In this document: piece by piece, positions 48,227 to 62,070 of the stretch
How positions within the stretch are numbered: position 1 is the stretch's first letter
Layout of the letters: each line of letters begins with the position of its first letter
Source of the DNA: Phoebastria nigripes
Taxonomy: Eukaryota; Chordata; Aves; Procellariiformes; Diomedeidae
Assembly: GCA_035582835.1 (NCBI GenBank)
Contig: JAYKAV010002109.1
Location: 3,360,930 to 3,424,929 of the forward strand
Direction of reading: 5' to 3'
DNA: 64,000 bases
The notes under the pieces: model-generated
The model's input: only the letters and a program-made list of their open reading frames with translations
The model's database searches: none
Told to the model about the DNA's origin: nothing
Made by a program: the position numbers and the translations under genes

Positions 48227-51200
48227 CACTAGGTTGTCATCATAAAGCCCTTATAATTCTCCCAGGACTGTCAAGTTTGTTCAGCCCTCAAGAGACAGAT
48301 ATAATGCAAGTTCCACTACATATGTTGGCATCTTGTCATAAATGTACTGTAGCTAGAGATGAAAGTAAACTTTTGCTACAGTTATTTCTGGAATATTGTT
48401 TGGAAACTGATTCAATAATTGTCACTATCTTGAAAGGTTTATAGTCCCATAATTTATTTATATAACTTTTTTTAAATTATTATTTAAAACAAAATCTTCC
48501 CAGGGAAACAATCTTGAAATGTCTTTATGTAGTCTGATCACTTATTTTCCCTCATAGTAACTACTGAGGCAACCCACTTTTTTCCATGTAGTACACGTTC
48601 ATATCATCTCAAAACGGTTGGCAAAATGGCATTAAAGTAAGCAGACATACAAGAGAAGAATTTATGAGCCCCACAGTATCTCACATCCAGCCTTGACCAA
48701 TGGAGCATGTTTTAAAGAAAGATAAAAAGTTAACTAGGAATCGAACTCTTGTCTATTTGTTTCTAAATGTACTGCAGTTACATGTTTTATTCTCAAATTC
48801 TCATTTGAGAACAGACACTTGTAAGGGTATAAACACAGGATTTTGTAGAATTGTGCTTGGATATTGATTGATAATTACAAGTAACAAGCTGTTGATTTGA
48901 GCGTGCAACTAACTTCTTGTTTTTCAGATGCCAGTTATAGGCTTCCAGAGGAAACTGCTGAGTACATCAGAATGAAAAAAAAAAAAACACACCACCACCA
49001 CAAAAAACAATGCCCCCCTGCCCCAACCAGTCTGTAATAAAATACTGCATTCAAAATCTTTCCCTATTATTTCCCAGGTGCACATTTTGACGATGCAACA
49101 TCAGCTACATCAAATACTGCACTTGAGCACAATGAATGAGCAACAGTGCAATGTGATAGATGTAATGCCTCCAAAGGGAAACAGAAAATAACTTCTTAAA
49201 AGCAACAGTTAAAAGCACTTTTTTATACCTTACGTATTGCTAGAATCAGGACTTAAAGGGTCACTGCAACAATCTGAAAGTGATTTGCAAATTAAAATAT
49301 ACTTTCTGTGCACTGTATTAAAAGTTTCTCTTTTCTACTGTTAAAAGTTTATTTGCTCTTCTATTATAAACTGCTGTTAAGTAAAATAAATTCAAGCTCT
49401 ACGGTTCATGGAGAAATAAATCTCTATTACAGACATCATACTGTGCCTTACCTTTTTGGTAAACGGATTTTATTTTCTAAGTTTCATGACTTATGAGAAG
49501 TACAGATGCACTTCATAAAACAACAACTTAATTTTAAAATAAAGTACCTGGCAGACACATATTCTAATGTGGTGACATTTTTATCTTTTTGCAGCCTACT
49601 GCCAGTCCCATCACTAGACATTGCAGTAGTAAAATAAGGAATTTGTTTATTTATTTATTTTATTCCTCAGTTTTTCAAAACCTAACCCACTAAGAAGGTA
49701 ACCTTGTTATTACTATGGCTGGAATTGATTACAGACCAAAACTCTGCTCCCATATCTAAGTAGATATGCAGCTCATGTTTCCAGGTTTGAGATATGGGTA
49801 GATTGGAGGTGTTAATTATAACCAATACTAAAATGTGTCATCTTTACTTCTGTAAAAGAGTTATCTACCTATTTCTGTATAGATTAGCCGGTAAGAATAG
49901 GAGAGGCTTGTTTGGTTTCCGTGGTTGTGAACCCACTTCATGACGATTGAGGCCTTTGGTTGTCCTTCCACGGGGTGCAGGCTAATTCTTTAGTCTAATT
50001 TCTGTCATTACAAAATGAAGACATGCAAATTTAGTATTTTACTGAAATTTCACGTTAACTTCGGAAAACTTGAGATACTTACTAGTTTCATATCAGTGCT
50101 TTTGAATCATAAACCAAAACAAGCAGAGCTCAACCAACATGGAAGCTTCTAACTGAACTGAAACCAAAGACTAAAACCTAAAGAAACCAAATACTAAAGA
50201 AAAGCATCTTTCTTTAAAATGGTCATGTACCAAGTACATACCCAAACTGCATGTATTTGGTGCATTTCCTAGAGTTTGCCTCATGGAAATTGAGCGTATG
50301 TTAACACAATGAGCTTTTCTGCCCCTAGCCAGCCTTTCTTCCCAAACATGAGAAACTGAGTCAACAAAAACACTCTTCCAATAGCAGTGTTAAAAGACCT
50401 ACTATTTTTATCAGAGCCCATACCAGCAAAGATATTACTGAAAATAATGATGTATATGTGAGATGAGGCTGAATGAAAGAAAAAGGGAGGAACCAATAAA
50501 GCAAAATTAATGAACTGAAACAAATACACTCCAGGTGATAAATTACCGGTATAATGTGTATATACATACCTATCCATACTACAGTATGTATCAGTGACTA
50601 CCTGGCACATTTTACACTCTACCATGAATGTTTGTTCTTTGTTCTATTTACTAGTGCAGCATTTTATACCCTCAACATTTCTCTGCTATAATTTCCTCCT
50701 CCTCTATTGAATTTGAGCTAAACATATAGTGTCATATTTTCCATATGGATGTGGAAGGGAAATATAAATATATTTTTGAATCTTGAAAAACTGATAATTA
50801 GATGCTATAGTTCAGTTCCCTGATTTTTTTAAGTTAGTTTTTTTGTATTCTGATTAAGATCTTTTCTTTGATTTCAGGAATTTCTCTCCTTCTGCAGTTT
50901 TCATAGGAAGCAAGTGGGCATTACTAGAGGTTAAAAGAAGTATATTACTTCTCACAATCAGTCGTTGCTTTTTTAACCAATATCAAGAGCCAAAAAACAG
51001 TGGGGAGAATAAAACCTGTTTTAAAAAACTGTGTAAACTCCTAAATTAAGATTATGGGCCTCTGAAATTGTGACTGCCAAAGGAACAGAAAAGTGAAACT
51101 CAGTCTTTCACTGTGGAGAACTAACAAGGATCGAACAAGAACAAGCAAGCAAACAAATTATTTGAGAAGGATCAACAAACACAAAAATATGATATGCCTT

Positions 51201-53626
51201 TTGACTTCTAATCTTTTATTAAACAATACTAGAATAATCAATCATTCAAGCTGAGATAATGAACTCTATGACTTAAACCATTCAATAAAAGCAAGAAAAC
51301 ACTCAATATATGCTGTAACCCTTCTCAAAAAACCTTGGGATTTGCTTGCATTTCAGTCTTAGGAAAACTTTGTATTGCATTAAACGTTATATCTTTAAAA
51401 CTCCCTACAACTTGAAACTCCTGGCATTTCAGCTCTGTCTAGTGGCATGCACAATAGTCTTGTAATTCAGTACAGACAAATTTTATTTTTAGTCTCCCGC
51501 AGGTGATATCTCAGAAAGTCACACAGTCTAGCCAGTATATCTGTAATGGCACTCCAAGCTATTTTCACAAAGAAAATCAATTTTTAAATATGGTATTGAA
51601 TGACAATATCGATAATTTAATTTCGACTTGAAAAAAATACCACAAACAGCAGACTGTTTGGCTGATAGCATAAAGGAAGCGAGAGGAAAAAACTGCATTT
51701 GAACACATGAGAAACTGAGGTTTGAATTATATAGAAAATACAAAGTAAGTCTGAAGCAGCATTTTAAATGAAGGGAACAAAGATACACCATATCCCTGAC
51801 TGCATATCCATTACTTCTATGTTTTTTAAAAGTTTAAAAGCTTGTTGTGTGTCTCAATAGTAACAGATTTAACAGCAGGAAATGATATTACTGAGAAAAA
51901 AATAGATGCATACAGCTCTTACAAAAGGGAAGTACTGTCTGTGTATGGTAATTTTACAGTGGACTCCTATTTCTTTGGGGGAGGGAAGGGGTGACCATTG
52001 ACTCAAAATGCTAACGAGGAAAGGGATTTGGTTGGAAAGATAACTCATATTAAAACTTGATATGCTAATTAGGATACTGAAATGCATAACAGTTTTAAGA
52101 AAAAGTGGTTCTTTCTACTGCATATTTATTTATTTGGACTGACTTCCAGTAACTGGATAACAATGATATAACTGACTAAATTCAAACTGTCATGACATCT
52201 TTGTCATATTTACTAAATGAAATTACTTCTCAGTTACCTGTTAATAGGAAAAGTATTACTATGACACTGGGCGATGATTCTAAGCATGCTATTTATTTAT
52301 TTATTTATTTTTATACCTGTTAAGAGCTAGAATGGCCACTGGACTTCAGTAGCCTTTTGTTTTGAAAAGAGAAAAGAATAATGATTAGTGCCACAAAACA
52401 GTAGGAACTTCAGGACTGCAAAAACCAAATTCTTTTAGGGAAATTCTTTAGTTGTCTTCATCACCACTATGCTCTTACATTGTACAGTACAAGCATACAG
52501 TCTTTATGGTCTTAAACAGAAGGAAGAGACAAAAGGAGATGTTTTCATGACTTCTAAATAAGGGGGAAAAAACAACACAATGAATCAAATGGGAAATGAG
52601 GCATGGTGGTGTTCTGCGCTATTTACCAACGATCGGGGTGAGGGTTCTGCACCATTCATCTTCAACATTCAGACTGCATCATAAGATAGAGAGCTACTAA
52701 GGAGAGCTAAAAACTCTATAATAAGATGGCTACCTGCTTTAAACTGTTAAAAATACATGCAATTTTTAAAGCTCAAAAAAATAAATTGTTTCTAGCACAA
52801 TCCTGTGTTTTAGACATCCCTAGAAAAAATTCTTCCATCAGATGACTTTATAAATCAACATACCAATCATCTGGGAAAAGCAAATAAATCAATGGTTTCA
52901 TTCTAAAACACTTCTGCAAGGTAAAAATTTGAAAAGGTCAGATACTGCTAAAGATTATCTTTACAGTCACAATTAGGGAGTTTCTCAGCACTGTTGGTTA
53001 TTCAGGCTGAGTGTAGCTATATCAGTTCACAACAGCTGAAGGCTTGGTGTAATGAGCCTCTTTGCAGAACAAAGACTACATACCCTGTGTGAGACCAGCA
53101 AACCACTGCTCTGAAACAGTTAAGTGTGCTTCAATACACAGACATAAGCAGTACTTAAAAAATACTTGTCTTTTTAAATTCTGTGAATAATTTGGGGAGT
53201 CTATAATCCATAGCCTTTAATTACTGATAGTGCAGATCAGGATGGAGAACTGGATGTGGATGATCAGTGCTTAGAGGCTCTTGGGAAAAATTGAGAAAGT
53301 TCAAGAAAGGCCACATTGGTCTTTACATTTGTTTTACTACGTCTGCAGCGCCAACAGGCCCATAACGAAGGTGCTTGGGGACTACATTTAGGTCTGCTGC
53401 AATCTAATGACATCAGTGGGAATGCAGAAGGAAAGGAGCCAAACCTGTTCTCTCTATGAAAGACACAAAGACACGTCAGATAAAGCTGGCCCAAGGCATA
53501 CTGAAACCTTAATTTGTTAGCTAGCACCAATTAGTGGCAGATACAGGTTTGTATAATCAATGAAACAAACAGTAAGAAAGGTGATGTGTCTTATGCAGGC
53601 TGTCCAGGAATAGAGAGGCGGGGGGA
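48227..53626. other. Intergenic stretch, no gene seen
   Basis: AT-rich sequence with an A/C-rich patch at about 48976-49010 and TTTA-type microsatellites at 49646-49662 and 52291-52310. A 114-codon minus-strand frame at 50281-50625 has no recognisable domain. Confidence 0.7.
52291..52310. repeat. (ATTT)n microsatellite
   Basis: Five perfect ATTT units. A similar TTTA run lies at 49646-49662. Confidence 0.8.
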
Positions 53627-53826
53627 AATCACAGAACTGCTGAGGTTGGAAGAGACCTTTGGAGTTTGCTGCCCTGCTCGAAGTGGGGTCAACTAGAGCA
53701 GGTTGCTGTGTCCAGTCAGGTTTTGAATATCTGCAAGGATGGAGATGGCACAGCCACTCTGGGCAACCTGTTCCAGTGCTTGACCATTCTGTCTGAAATA
53801 CATATGAAAAAACTTCTGTGTTGTAT
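53627..53826 (-). mobile_element. CR1 LINE 3' end fragment, minus orientation
   Basis: The plus strand reads AATCACAGAACTGCTGAGGT and TGGAAGAGACCTTTGGAG, then AGTCAGGTTTTGAATATCTG and CAAGGATGGAGATGGCACAG, followed by CTGGGCAACCTGTTCCAGTG. This is the reverse complement of a CR1 3' end. It is diverged and non-coding. Confidence 0.88.
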
Positions 53827-53880
53827 GGCCATGTTCCTGAGCAACCTGATCTAATTTCAAAGTTAGGTCTACTTTGAGAG
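53827..53880 (+). mobile_element. Possible second CR1 scrap, plus orientation
   Basis: CATGTTCCTGAGCAACCTGA, followed by TCTAATTTCAAAGTTAGGTC and TACTTTGAG, resembles the sense strand of a CR1 roughly 60-100 bases from its 3' end. It abuts the minus-oriented fragment. The match is short and made by eye. Confidence 0.4.
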
Positions 53881-53951
53881 TCTATGACATGAAGTGTTCC
53901 GTTATTGCATTATTGTTTTTTCAGAACAATTCTTGCATTGGACATGAAAGC

Positions 53952-53971
53952 TTTTTTTTTTTTTTTTTTTT
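53952..53971. repeat. T20 homopolymer
   Basis: Twenty T bases, about 80 bases beyond the CR1 fragments. A complementary A18 run lies at 54197-54214, but these are ordinary homopolymers. Confidence 0.85.
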
Positions 53972-56900
53972 ATTGGTACAAAACCTGCTGTCTTTGTGCA
54001 TACTTGGAAAGCATACAAGAAGTTCTGGACTTTAAAGACCAATATACTTATCTGGAAATTTCATAGGGCTGGCAAGGAGCTATAGCTCCTTGCTCAAAGG
54101 TAAAAGCAAAGTGCTCTAATCATACTCTTTCAGAGTCTTAAATTCAGAAAAGCAGCAGAGTATCTAAGTTTCAGACTGAACTACATCAAGACATTTAAAA
54201 AAAAAAAAAAAAAATCCTATTTTAAAGAATTTTCACACTCCACCAAATGTTTCTTTCGTCTTGATCAGCATTAAAAACATTACAGCCTACAAGGAAAGGA
54301 AGTCTCACAGTTCAGTGATGTCATATCATGATGTCATGCTGTGATGCTACAAGTTTTAATGCAAGCGCCAGAAAGTACCAATAAGCTGTAACATTAGTTA
54401 CAGTAAAATCAGTAGGATCTGACCTCTGATGTACTAACCTTATAAGTGGGCATACGTAACTGGACAGAAAGATTGGAGCAAGTTTAGTAGCTAACACTTA
54501 ATGCCTCCCCATCCTTCTGTATTAGGATTGCTCCTTCTGTACACAACAACAATCACAAGATCACAACAGCTTTTAAATAAACCTATAATTTATTCTTCAG
54601 TACCTGAAATTCTGTTAGGTTTTCAAGTTTGTCTTCACAAGGAAGGGCAAATATTTTTCTGAAATCCCATGAAACAGAAAATGTATTAGCACACGTAGCC
54701 TTAAAGGGGAGTGACTGAAGCATTAATTGTTATTCGTATATTTGTACCAGTTCTTTCTCTTACTCTATGCCTATTACACAGAAATATAATTGCAGCTTAA
54801 TAGATGTTTTATGAATAGTATAATTTATAGAATGTATATTTTTTAATGTAGACTGAGGTTACTTTTAAAAAAAAAAGGTAAATTAAACATTTTAAAGAGT
54901 AAAGATTGTAAGCAAATGGAAACATAATTCAAAGCTGGAGAAGAGTTATGCTACTCGTTGGAAACTGAAAAGTACTAATTTGCATTTCTGTAATCATTAA
55001 TAGGGGTTATGAGGTGTCAATTATGTTCCACGTGTGACCTTTTTAGTTTCTAGGTAATGTACCTCAATTAATTGTCTGTGGCATCATAAAGCACCTTTTT
55101 CACTGCACCATGACTATGAAAAGCAATAAAATTCTTCCTCTGCAGCTGAAGTATGAAATGCACAACTGACCTTAGCACTTAGCAGTAGCTCACTGATGCT
55201 AATGCAGACCTTCTCTTGGCATAAATTACAATGCAGTCAAAATTTGAGTGCTCGGCTAATGCTTTCTTAGTTCATGGTAGATTTTTGTAAAGTCACAGAA
55301 ATGACCATGCTTTGAAATTTCTGTTTCAGTCCTTTGTTGAACTGCACATTGAGAATTCTGCTTTAATGAAACTGAATAAGCTGCTTTAAATTTCAATATA
55401 GATGTTGCTATGAAAGGCAAAACTATGATTCAGTTACACTGTTCCTTTCTTAGGAACATAAATCAACCAAAAATCTTGGTATTGACAGGCATTATGAACA
55501 CAGATTGATGAACAAAATCAGATGGGTGTCATGCAATATTTTCTACCCAAGAGTCTTATGCTGTAAATATGATGTGTAAATGTAATGTGTGAATTAAAAT
55601 CTGTCATTAATTCATTCAGTATTTTGCAAACATTCATATGAACAAATTTTCATATGCATTTTTTTCATTTTTCAAAAATAACCCAACAACCTTAAATTAA
55701 ACTTATTGAAGCAAGAAAAATAGTAATTTTTTCAGCTTTCAAAGTTATTCACTTGCAAAATCATACAGAATAAAGAAGAGAAAAAAAAGAGTGGAAGGAG
55801 AAAATATAAGAAAATTCTGAGTGGTGAAACAACTGAATGTTACAGTGGATAAGATAGAAGAAACCTCCATAGTAGATCTGTGTCTGTAGCAGGTGTGTTG
55901 GTTACTAGAGGGATGATCTGGACAGAGAGAGGACCTAAAGTCAGTTCTGCTCTCAAAATGTTCAAAGTGTTTTGTCGTGACTTAAATTCTAGATTGTGAT
56001 ATATTAACATACTCTAGTCATTAAATGGTAAGGTAATTCAGTAANCCTTTATTTTTTTCTAAAATATTTTTGAGAAGCCTAAATTGTAGTTGCACTATCA
56101 TTTTTAAAAGGAGGACATTGTGAAGAAATGAATAACTATAAAAAAAATCCCTGAACTTTCCTCTCCCTGCTCCCCAAACACATACTACAGAAATTAAAAT
56201 CTAATCACAAACAGAAAGTAAACTAAATCCAACATAACGTTTTATCTTTCTCAGCTTTCTAAAGCGTCAAATAAATGTTATATGTAAATATATTTTCTAA
56301 CCTGTCAAAGCCAAGGTGTAAGAAATTCTCTAGGGCTTCAAGCAAATGTTTTTGATGCTAACAAAGACTCTATGAATCAATGGTGAGAGATCTACTGAAG
56401 TTTATATTTATCTCAAAGGTTGCTTTTCAAAGCCCACCTGTCAGTCGTAGTTTTATTTTTTTTTCATTAATTATTGACCCACATGTCTCTACACAAAGAC
56501 AGACATGGCAGAGGATTTATCTCAAGTTCAGAATCACAAGGCGGCTCAACAATTTCATAAAGTATGTACTGACATGCATATAAAGTTGGCATTGCTGGAA
56601 TTTTTAGAAGAATAAAATTATATGAAGTGAGTTGAAGTACAAACATCAACATTTCATAAAAGCTTCAAGCAGTTCTATGAAAACTAACATGCTCAAGCAC
56701 ATAGGTGTGACCCGTCTGTATCCAGATTAAAACGGACTTCCCCCAAAAACTTTCACTTTTTTCTGATATTTTGACCCTAAGAAATAAAAAGTTAAAAATC
56801 GAGATGATTCCAATATTAAAATTGTCAAAATGTCTAGTTTTAGAAGTAATGAAATGTGTGTAGCTGCTTTATAAAAATGTTGTCTTTAAGTCCTCAGCCT

Positions 56901-58141
56901 ACCCAGTCTATGTGAAAAATAGAATATACTCACTGTATATGCAATTTTGTGTCCCTGAAAAAATGCAGGCATACAAAGTCAGACTTTTGTCTTTCCTTCT
57001 CACATAACAGTATTCAATCAGCTATGCTACAAATAGGGAATTATATTTAGGAATATACCTCAAGCACTCGCAGAACTAGTAGGTGGCTACCATACTAGTA
57101 GCTATAACAGGGAGTGAGAGTGACTTAAGATTTTGCCTATTAAAGCAGGATTTAACAGACACACACAAAATGTACTTTATGTACTCAAAAACTACCTGGC
57201 ATTTCAGTATAGCGTACTTATTTTGCCTTGCTGGTTCACTGTTACAGCCCAGTATAAGCCATGTTGGGCACAAGCTCTCTCTCGCTGGTAAATCTTTCTC
57301 TATTTAACAAATAAAATTAAGTCTATTTATTGAGTTACTTATGAAACAGGAAGTTTCCATATGTGTCCTGTAAAAAATAGTATAGTTGAAACTAAATTAT
57401 ATCAATTCTCATTAAAAAAGTATATAACTGTATTGGAGAAGATAGCCTATTGATTTAGTATTGATCCAGTTGCTCACTTTGAACAGCTCCAACAACTTAC
57501 AGACTAACTTTTCCTCCAAAATACTGCATGTGACATTGGAAAATGTCCATTTTTAAAAGGAAATCAGTACAGGTACAGTAAATGATGTGTAAAATTGAGT
57601 AGAAAGATCTTCACTTTTTCTCCATATTTATTGTTGCCAACTATTCTCAGAATGGCAAGGGATTGACAGAGCATTCAGTAGAAGTTTCCATCCATCTATA
57701 GCTTGTTTTCATTAAACACTATAATTTTATGTCAAAGGAATTTATGTTCTGTTCTGACATGCATTATACTATATGTCTTAGATATAATAAAATGGTTTCT
57801 GATCACCAAAGTTTGAAAGAGGTTCATTCATTCCACTTACCTTATTCAGAATATGCCCTTCATTTCCTTCATAGTAATTTCTGAAGCTTTTCTTTTGGGG
57901 AATAGTGATTCTGCTAGTAGGACAACCATGAATCTTGAACTCCTGTTGATTAAGTGGAGAAGTTTATATTAATATTGAAAATTAAACATTAAGCATGTAG
58001 AGGAAAGGACATCTCTCATAATAAAAATTTCAACATTTATGATCTCATCTTTGATCTTTGTATGATACTGAGAAGAATTCAGTAGGATGGTATTACTATG
58101 AAGTTCTACCAATGTATTTCTGAAAACCTATAAAAGAGAAG

Positions 58142-58192
58142 AAAAAAAAACAAAAACAAAAACAAAAACAAAAAAAACCAAAACAAAACCCC
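58142..58192. repeat. (CAAAAA)n-like A/C-rich tract
   Basis: Irregular CAAAAA units on the plus strand ending in AACAAAACCCC. Similar A/C tracts recur elsewhere in the window. Confidence 0.8.
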
Positions 58193-60305
58193 AAACCACC
58201 TTCCTAGAACCTGGATATGTTAAGCAAGCCATGCACTGACATGGTAATCAAAGACCTCCTAGAAGACAGGGGAAGTACATGACTCCTTCCTGAGACAGAG
58301 ATCTGGACGAAAGAGGGAAGAAGCTTATGTAGTTGGGAAGTAAGAGAGACTGGTGCATTCCAGGTCAGAGCAGCTTCAAAGAAGGGTCATTGCTTTTGCT
58401 CCACACACCTTTCTTTGCTTTTCTGTGGAAGAAGGAAGCAGTAGCTACTTTGAACGCTAGAAATCTGAGAGGAGATTTTAGTTTAACCTGCAGTAAGGTA
58501 AGTGCAAATAAACTGAGATGTGAAACTGGCCACAGAGGGTCTTTAAGTCTAGCCTGTTAACGCATTTCTCTTCTGTAATGTTGTTTCATTATTGCAAACT
58601 CCCATTTTAAATAAATCTATACCTTCAGCCTTAAAACTTGTCAGGTGATAGAGATGAGCATGAATTATTCTAGCATGCAATAAGGTACTCGATTCTTACA
58701 GAGGCGGGCATCCTTAAAACCTGGTTATAGGACTGCCTAACAGGTTTCTAGGTTTACGTTTTTAAAAACCGCATACTGGGTAAAACAAGACATGCTTCCA
58801 GAAGATTTGCAAAGGCCATTGGGGCAACATGTATCAAAGGGCTCCAAAGAGGAATAAGCATCTTCAGCAAACGCCCTGTCGCCTTTTGGCATGTTGCAAT
58901 GGAGCTGAGGAGCATGCCTGAACTCTGAGGCTCCCACAGAGGGATGACACATGACAACAACTGAACAAATTCTNGTTCTGCTCCGCTAAGCAATCTATTC
59001 CTACATGCTGTGAGCCTCTCTGAGGATTTTGTGCTTTTCTTCTGTCTAGAGTTTCCCCATGAGCAAAAATGCAGTATAAAAGACAAAACAAAATCTTGAT
59101 GGAATGTTTCTTTATACTTATAGCACAGTTTTGATCACATTCTTTATGTATTTAGAAATTCACTAGCAGCATTTCAAGGTTGTTTGCCTAACTTGCTTGG
59201 TAAATGTCTTCATGTCAGTAACAGCCAATGAAAGAAAACAAAATTAAAAAGCCAGCTGTGGACACCAAAAAATTAGTATTTGCTACTTTTATCTTCAAGA
59301 ACCATTCTGAATTTTAATCATTCTCAGTACAAGATATTAGTCCACACATAAGATCACCTTCTGACCTATAACATTTTTAATTCACAGCCTATGCTATAAT
59401 CTGAGAAAAGGAAATAGAAAAGGACAGGAGTTTTTTGCAAGCAGTTAAACTCGCTGCCTGTGTTGATGCCCAGCCCTGTGGGAAGTGACAGACCAGTGAA
59501 TTTCTGCTTCATTGACTTTCCCATGAATAAGCACGATCAGATTATGCTTCTGCATAGGATGTAAATAATGTCTTCTTTTAGGTTCATATCATTTAACTGC
59601 AGGATACCCTGACTGTCTTCCCTGAGGGCTGAAGATCAATTACTGAAGTTTTAGGACAGCCATATGTATTTACCCAAGGCTTCATCGGGATTAAGGCCAA
59701 GATGACAGCAAATTAAGCTATTATGTAAACAAAGCCAGCATAACTGGTCACTGGGCAGTCCTATAGGCAAGGCAATGTTTGAAGAGTATCTATCAGCTTT
59801 TAAACCTCTCACACCTTTCATTGCTTATAACTGCAAATTTCAGTCAACTGTGCTGCCATTCCAAATGATCCAACTAACCATTTGATGAAAGACTTCATTC
59901 TTCAAATTTGATCCTTTTAAACAGAAGGGCTTTGCAGACTGACCCTACTTAATCAACTGCATACTTAAAGTTTTAATTGTGTGAATACTACTAATTTAAT
60001 TCCAAAATTACTAGTGAACAATTATCTTATTATTGACTGTCAGTTATATGCAAATCACTCTCACATCCTGATCAACTTTACAGTGCAGTTTCCTGTCAAG
60101 GGTCATTAACGCTATTTCCATGTACTCTGTGATATCTCTATTTTTATTGTAGCCATAATGAATGCTTAAATTGATAGTAGTGAAGCAAGATTCCTTTTTC
60201 AGTATATCTTGATGACTTTTTCAGAAAATATCCTTGGACTTAACCTAGTGATTGAAAAAACCCACAATCTTCTATATTCTATATTTCATTTTCTTAGAAG
60301 GAAAG

Positions 60306-60334
60306 TTTTTTTTAAAAAAAAAAAAAAAAAAAAA
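60306..60334. repeat. T8-A21 homopolymer pair
   Basis: Eight T bases run directly into twenty-one A bases. Confidence 0.85.
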
Positions 60335-60380
60335 GGACATTATTTTCGTGCCATGAATCAGTGAACAGTCCTTTTTCTGG

Positions 60381-60443
60381 AAAACAAAAAACAAAAAACA
60401 AAACAAAAACCCAACCAAACAAAAAACCAAACCAAACCAAAAC
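60381..60443. repeat. A/C-rich low-complexity tract
   Basis: Repeated AAAACA and CCAAA units over about 60 bases, close to the preceding A21 run. Confidence 0.8.
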
Positions 60444-62050
60444 ACTGTACGTGGGGCTGGCAGCTTTGTGCCAGTGAAAATGCTGTATCATAATCCACAC
60501 CAGTAGATCAATGAACTGTTGGACAGAACCACTCAAAATCACCTCCCTTCCCATTATCATGCTTTCTGGTCTTCCAAGCACAAATTACCCATCAACCTCC
60601 TTGACCTAGTTCCAGAAACGCTGCCATAAAGAGTACCTGTCAGAGTGATGCATGTGCAAGCCCGGTGCAATGACAAATAGGAAGCAATAGCAGTTATCAC
60701 AAGGAATAACAATTTAGCTACAAATCTGGCTCAGCATCAGACTGGTTTGATTTCCTACTGCAAAATCTCAAAATTGCTGCTGGATAGGATATTATCATGC
60801 CAAATCTTCATGATTCACCATAGGACAAATTGCTAGTGAGGTGTGTGACTACAGGAATATCCTCCAGTCCTTTAAAACACCTGACACCAGATTATTTTCT
60901 CTCAGCAAAGCCTGCAAAAAGCATGCAGGAAATACTCCCCCCCTTCTTATCAGATCAACTTCTAGAGTCAAATTCACAGCCTGACATCCTAAGGGTACTC
61001 ACCACTGCAGCCCTTAGTATTTTCTGTCTGTTAAAAAATAGTGCTTAATTAAAAGCATATGTGCTTCCAAATTGTAATTAGTCATATGTGAAATCTCCGG
61101 AGATGTAATGTTTGGCTTAGATTTTATGCTTATCTACTGTTTCTAGGCTAGAGGNACAAAACAGAAGATTTTCCTACTGACATTATTTTTGGCATTAGTA
61201 AAGCTATGCAAGGAGAAAGGATAGACAGGAACTTAATTGGCTGTGTCCATTACCATGGAGCCCTGAAGTTATCACTATAGAAACTATTATGGGGAGTCTG
61301 CCACAGTGATAACAGGCTTGTGCATTGCCGTCACTTTATAAATTGCCAGGGCACAGGCCAAGGGATGGAGCTGAGAGAGGCGAATGAGCTACTCATGCAT
61401 AGTAGTGAATGGACTCTCACATACTCATTTGTGGTTTTAGCAATATGGAAATTAAAGTCTGTAATAAAGGCTTCCATTTCCTTTAATGAATTACTGACTT
61501 AAGTTCAAGGGGGTCTTCTGAAGTCAGAGTGGTTCTGTCTATGGTGACAATTTAACCCACTCTTGAACTCAAATGAGTGCTGTGAAGTGGCTGGCATCCT
61601 CCCAAGCAAAAGGAAGGATTTGTTTCAAACTCAAGCCTAGTGCTTAAACTCTGAGCCTTCAGGAGTATCAGAGCCTACAGGAGAAATGTCCCAGGTTTTG
61701 CACAGAGAGAAATAGTACCCAGGACTAGTGCCTGGGGAAAGAATATCCTCTGATCATGCTGAACCCATGAAAAGGTAGGGCAGGATGGCAATTTTTACAG
61801 AGAAATTCCTGCCACAATTCCTACCTTATTCTGGCCAACATTTTAAAGTGACAAACTGCTTTGCTGGTGGAGATTTTCCAGAAGGCTGATTACTGGTTTC
61901 ATTCTTCTTCTCCTTCTGGAAAGGAAAGTCTGTCTCTGGAAGAGGGAGGAAAAGGAAAGGCAGTAACAGCCAGAGCTGGGGAAGTCTCTCTAGGTAACCG
62001 GTCAAAAGGATGAAGTGATATCACATCACAGGCACTTATATTTGCTTTGT

Positions 62051-62070
62051 GGGGGGGAGTGTGTGTGTGT
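62051..62070. repeat. G7 followed by (GT)6
   Basis: A short G run, one A, then six GT units. Confidence 0.75.

Noticed and set aside
48177..48444. T50 run as the reversed poly(A) tail of a processed pseudogene
   Set aside because: No complement of AATAAA next to the run, no recognisable gene sequence after it, and no target-site duplication seen.
50281..50625. 114-codon minus-strand open frame
   Set aside because: No recognisable domain, low-complexity hydrophobic stretches from AT-rich DNA, and no splice or promoter support.
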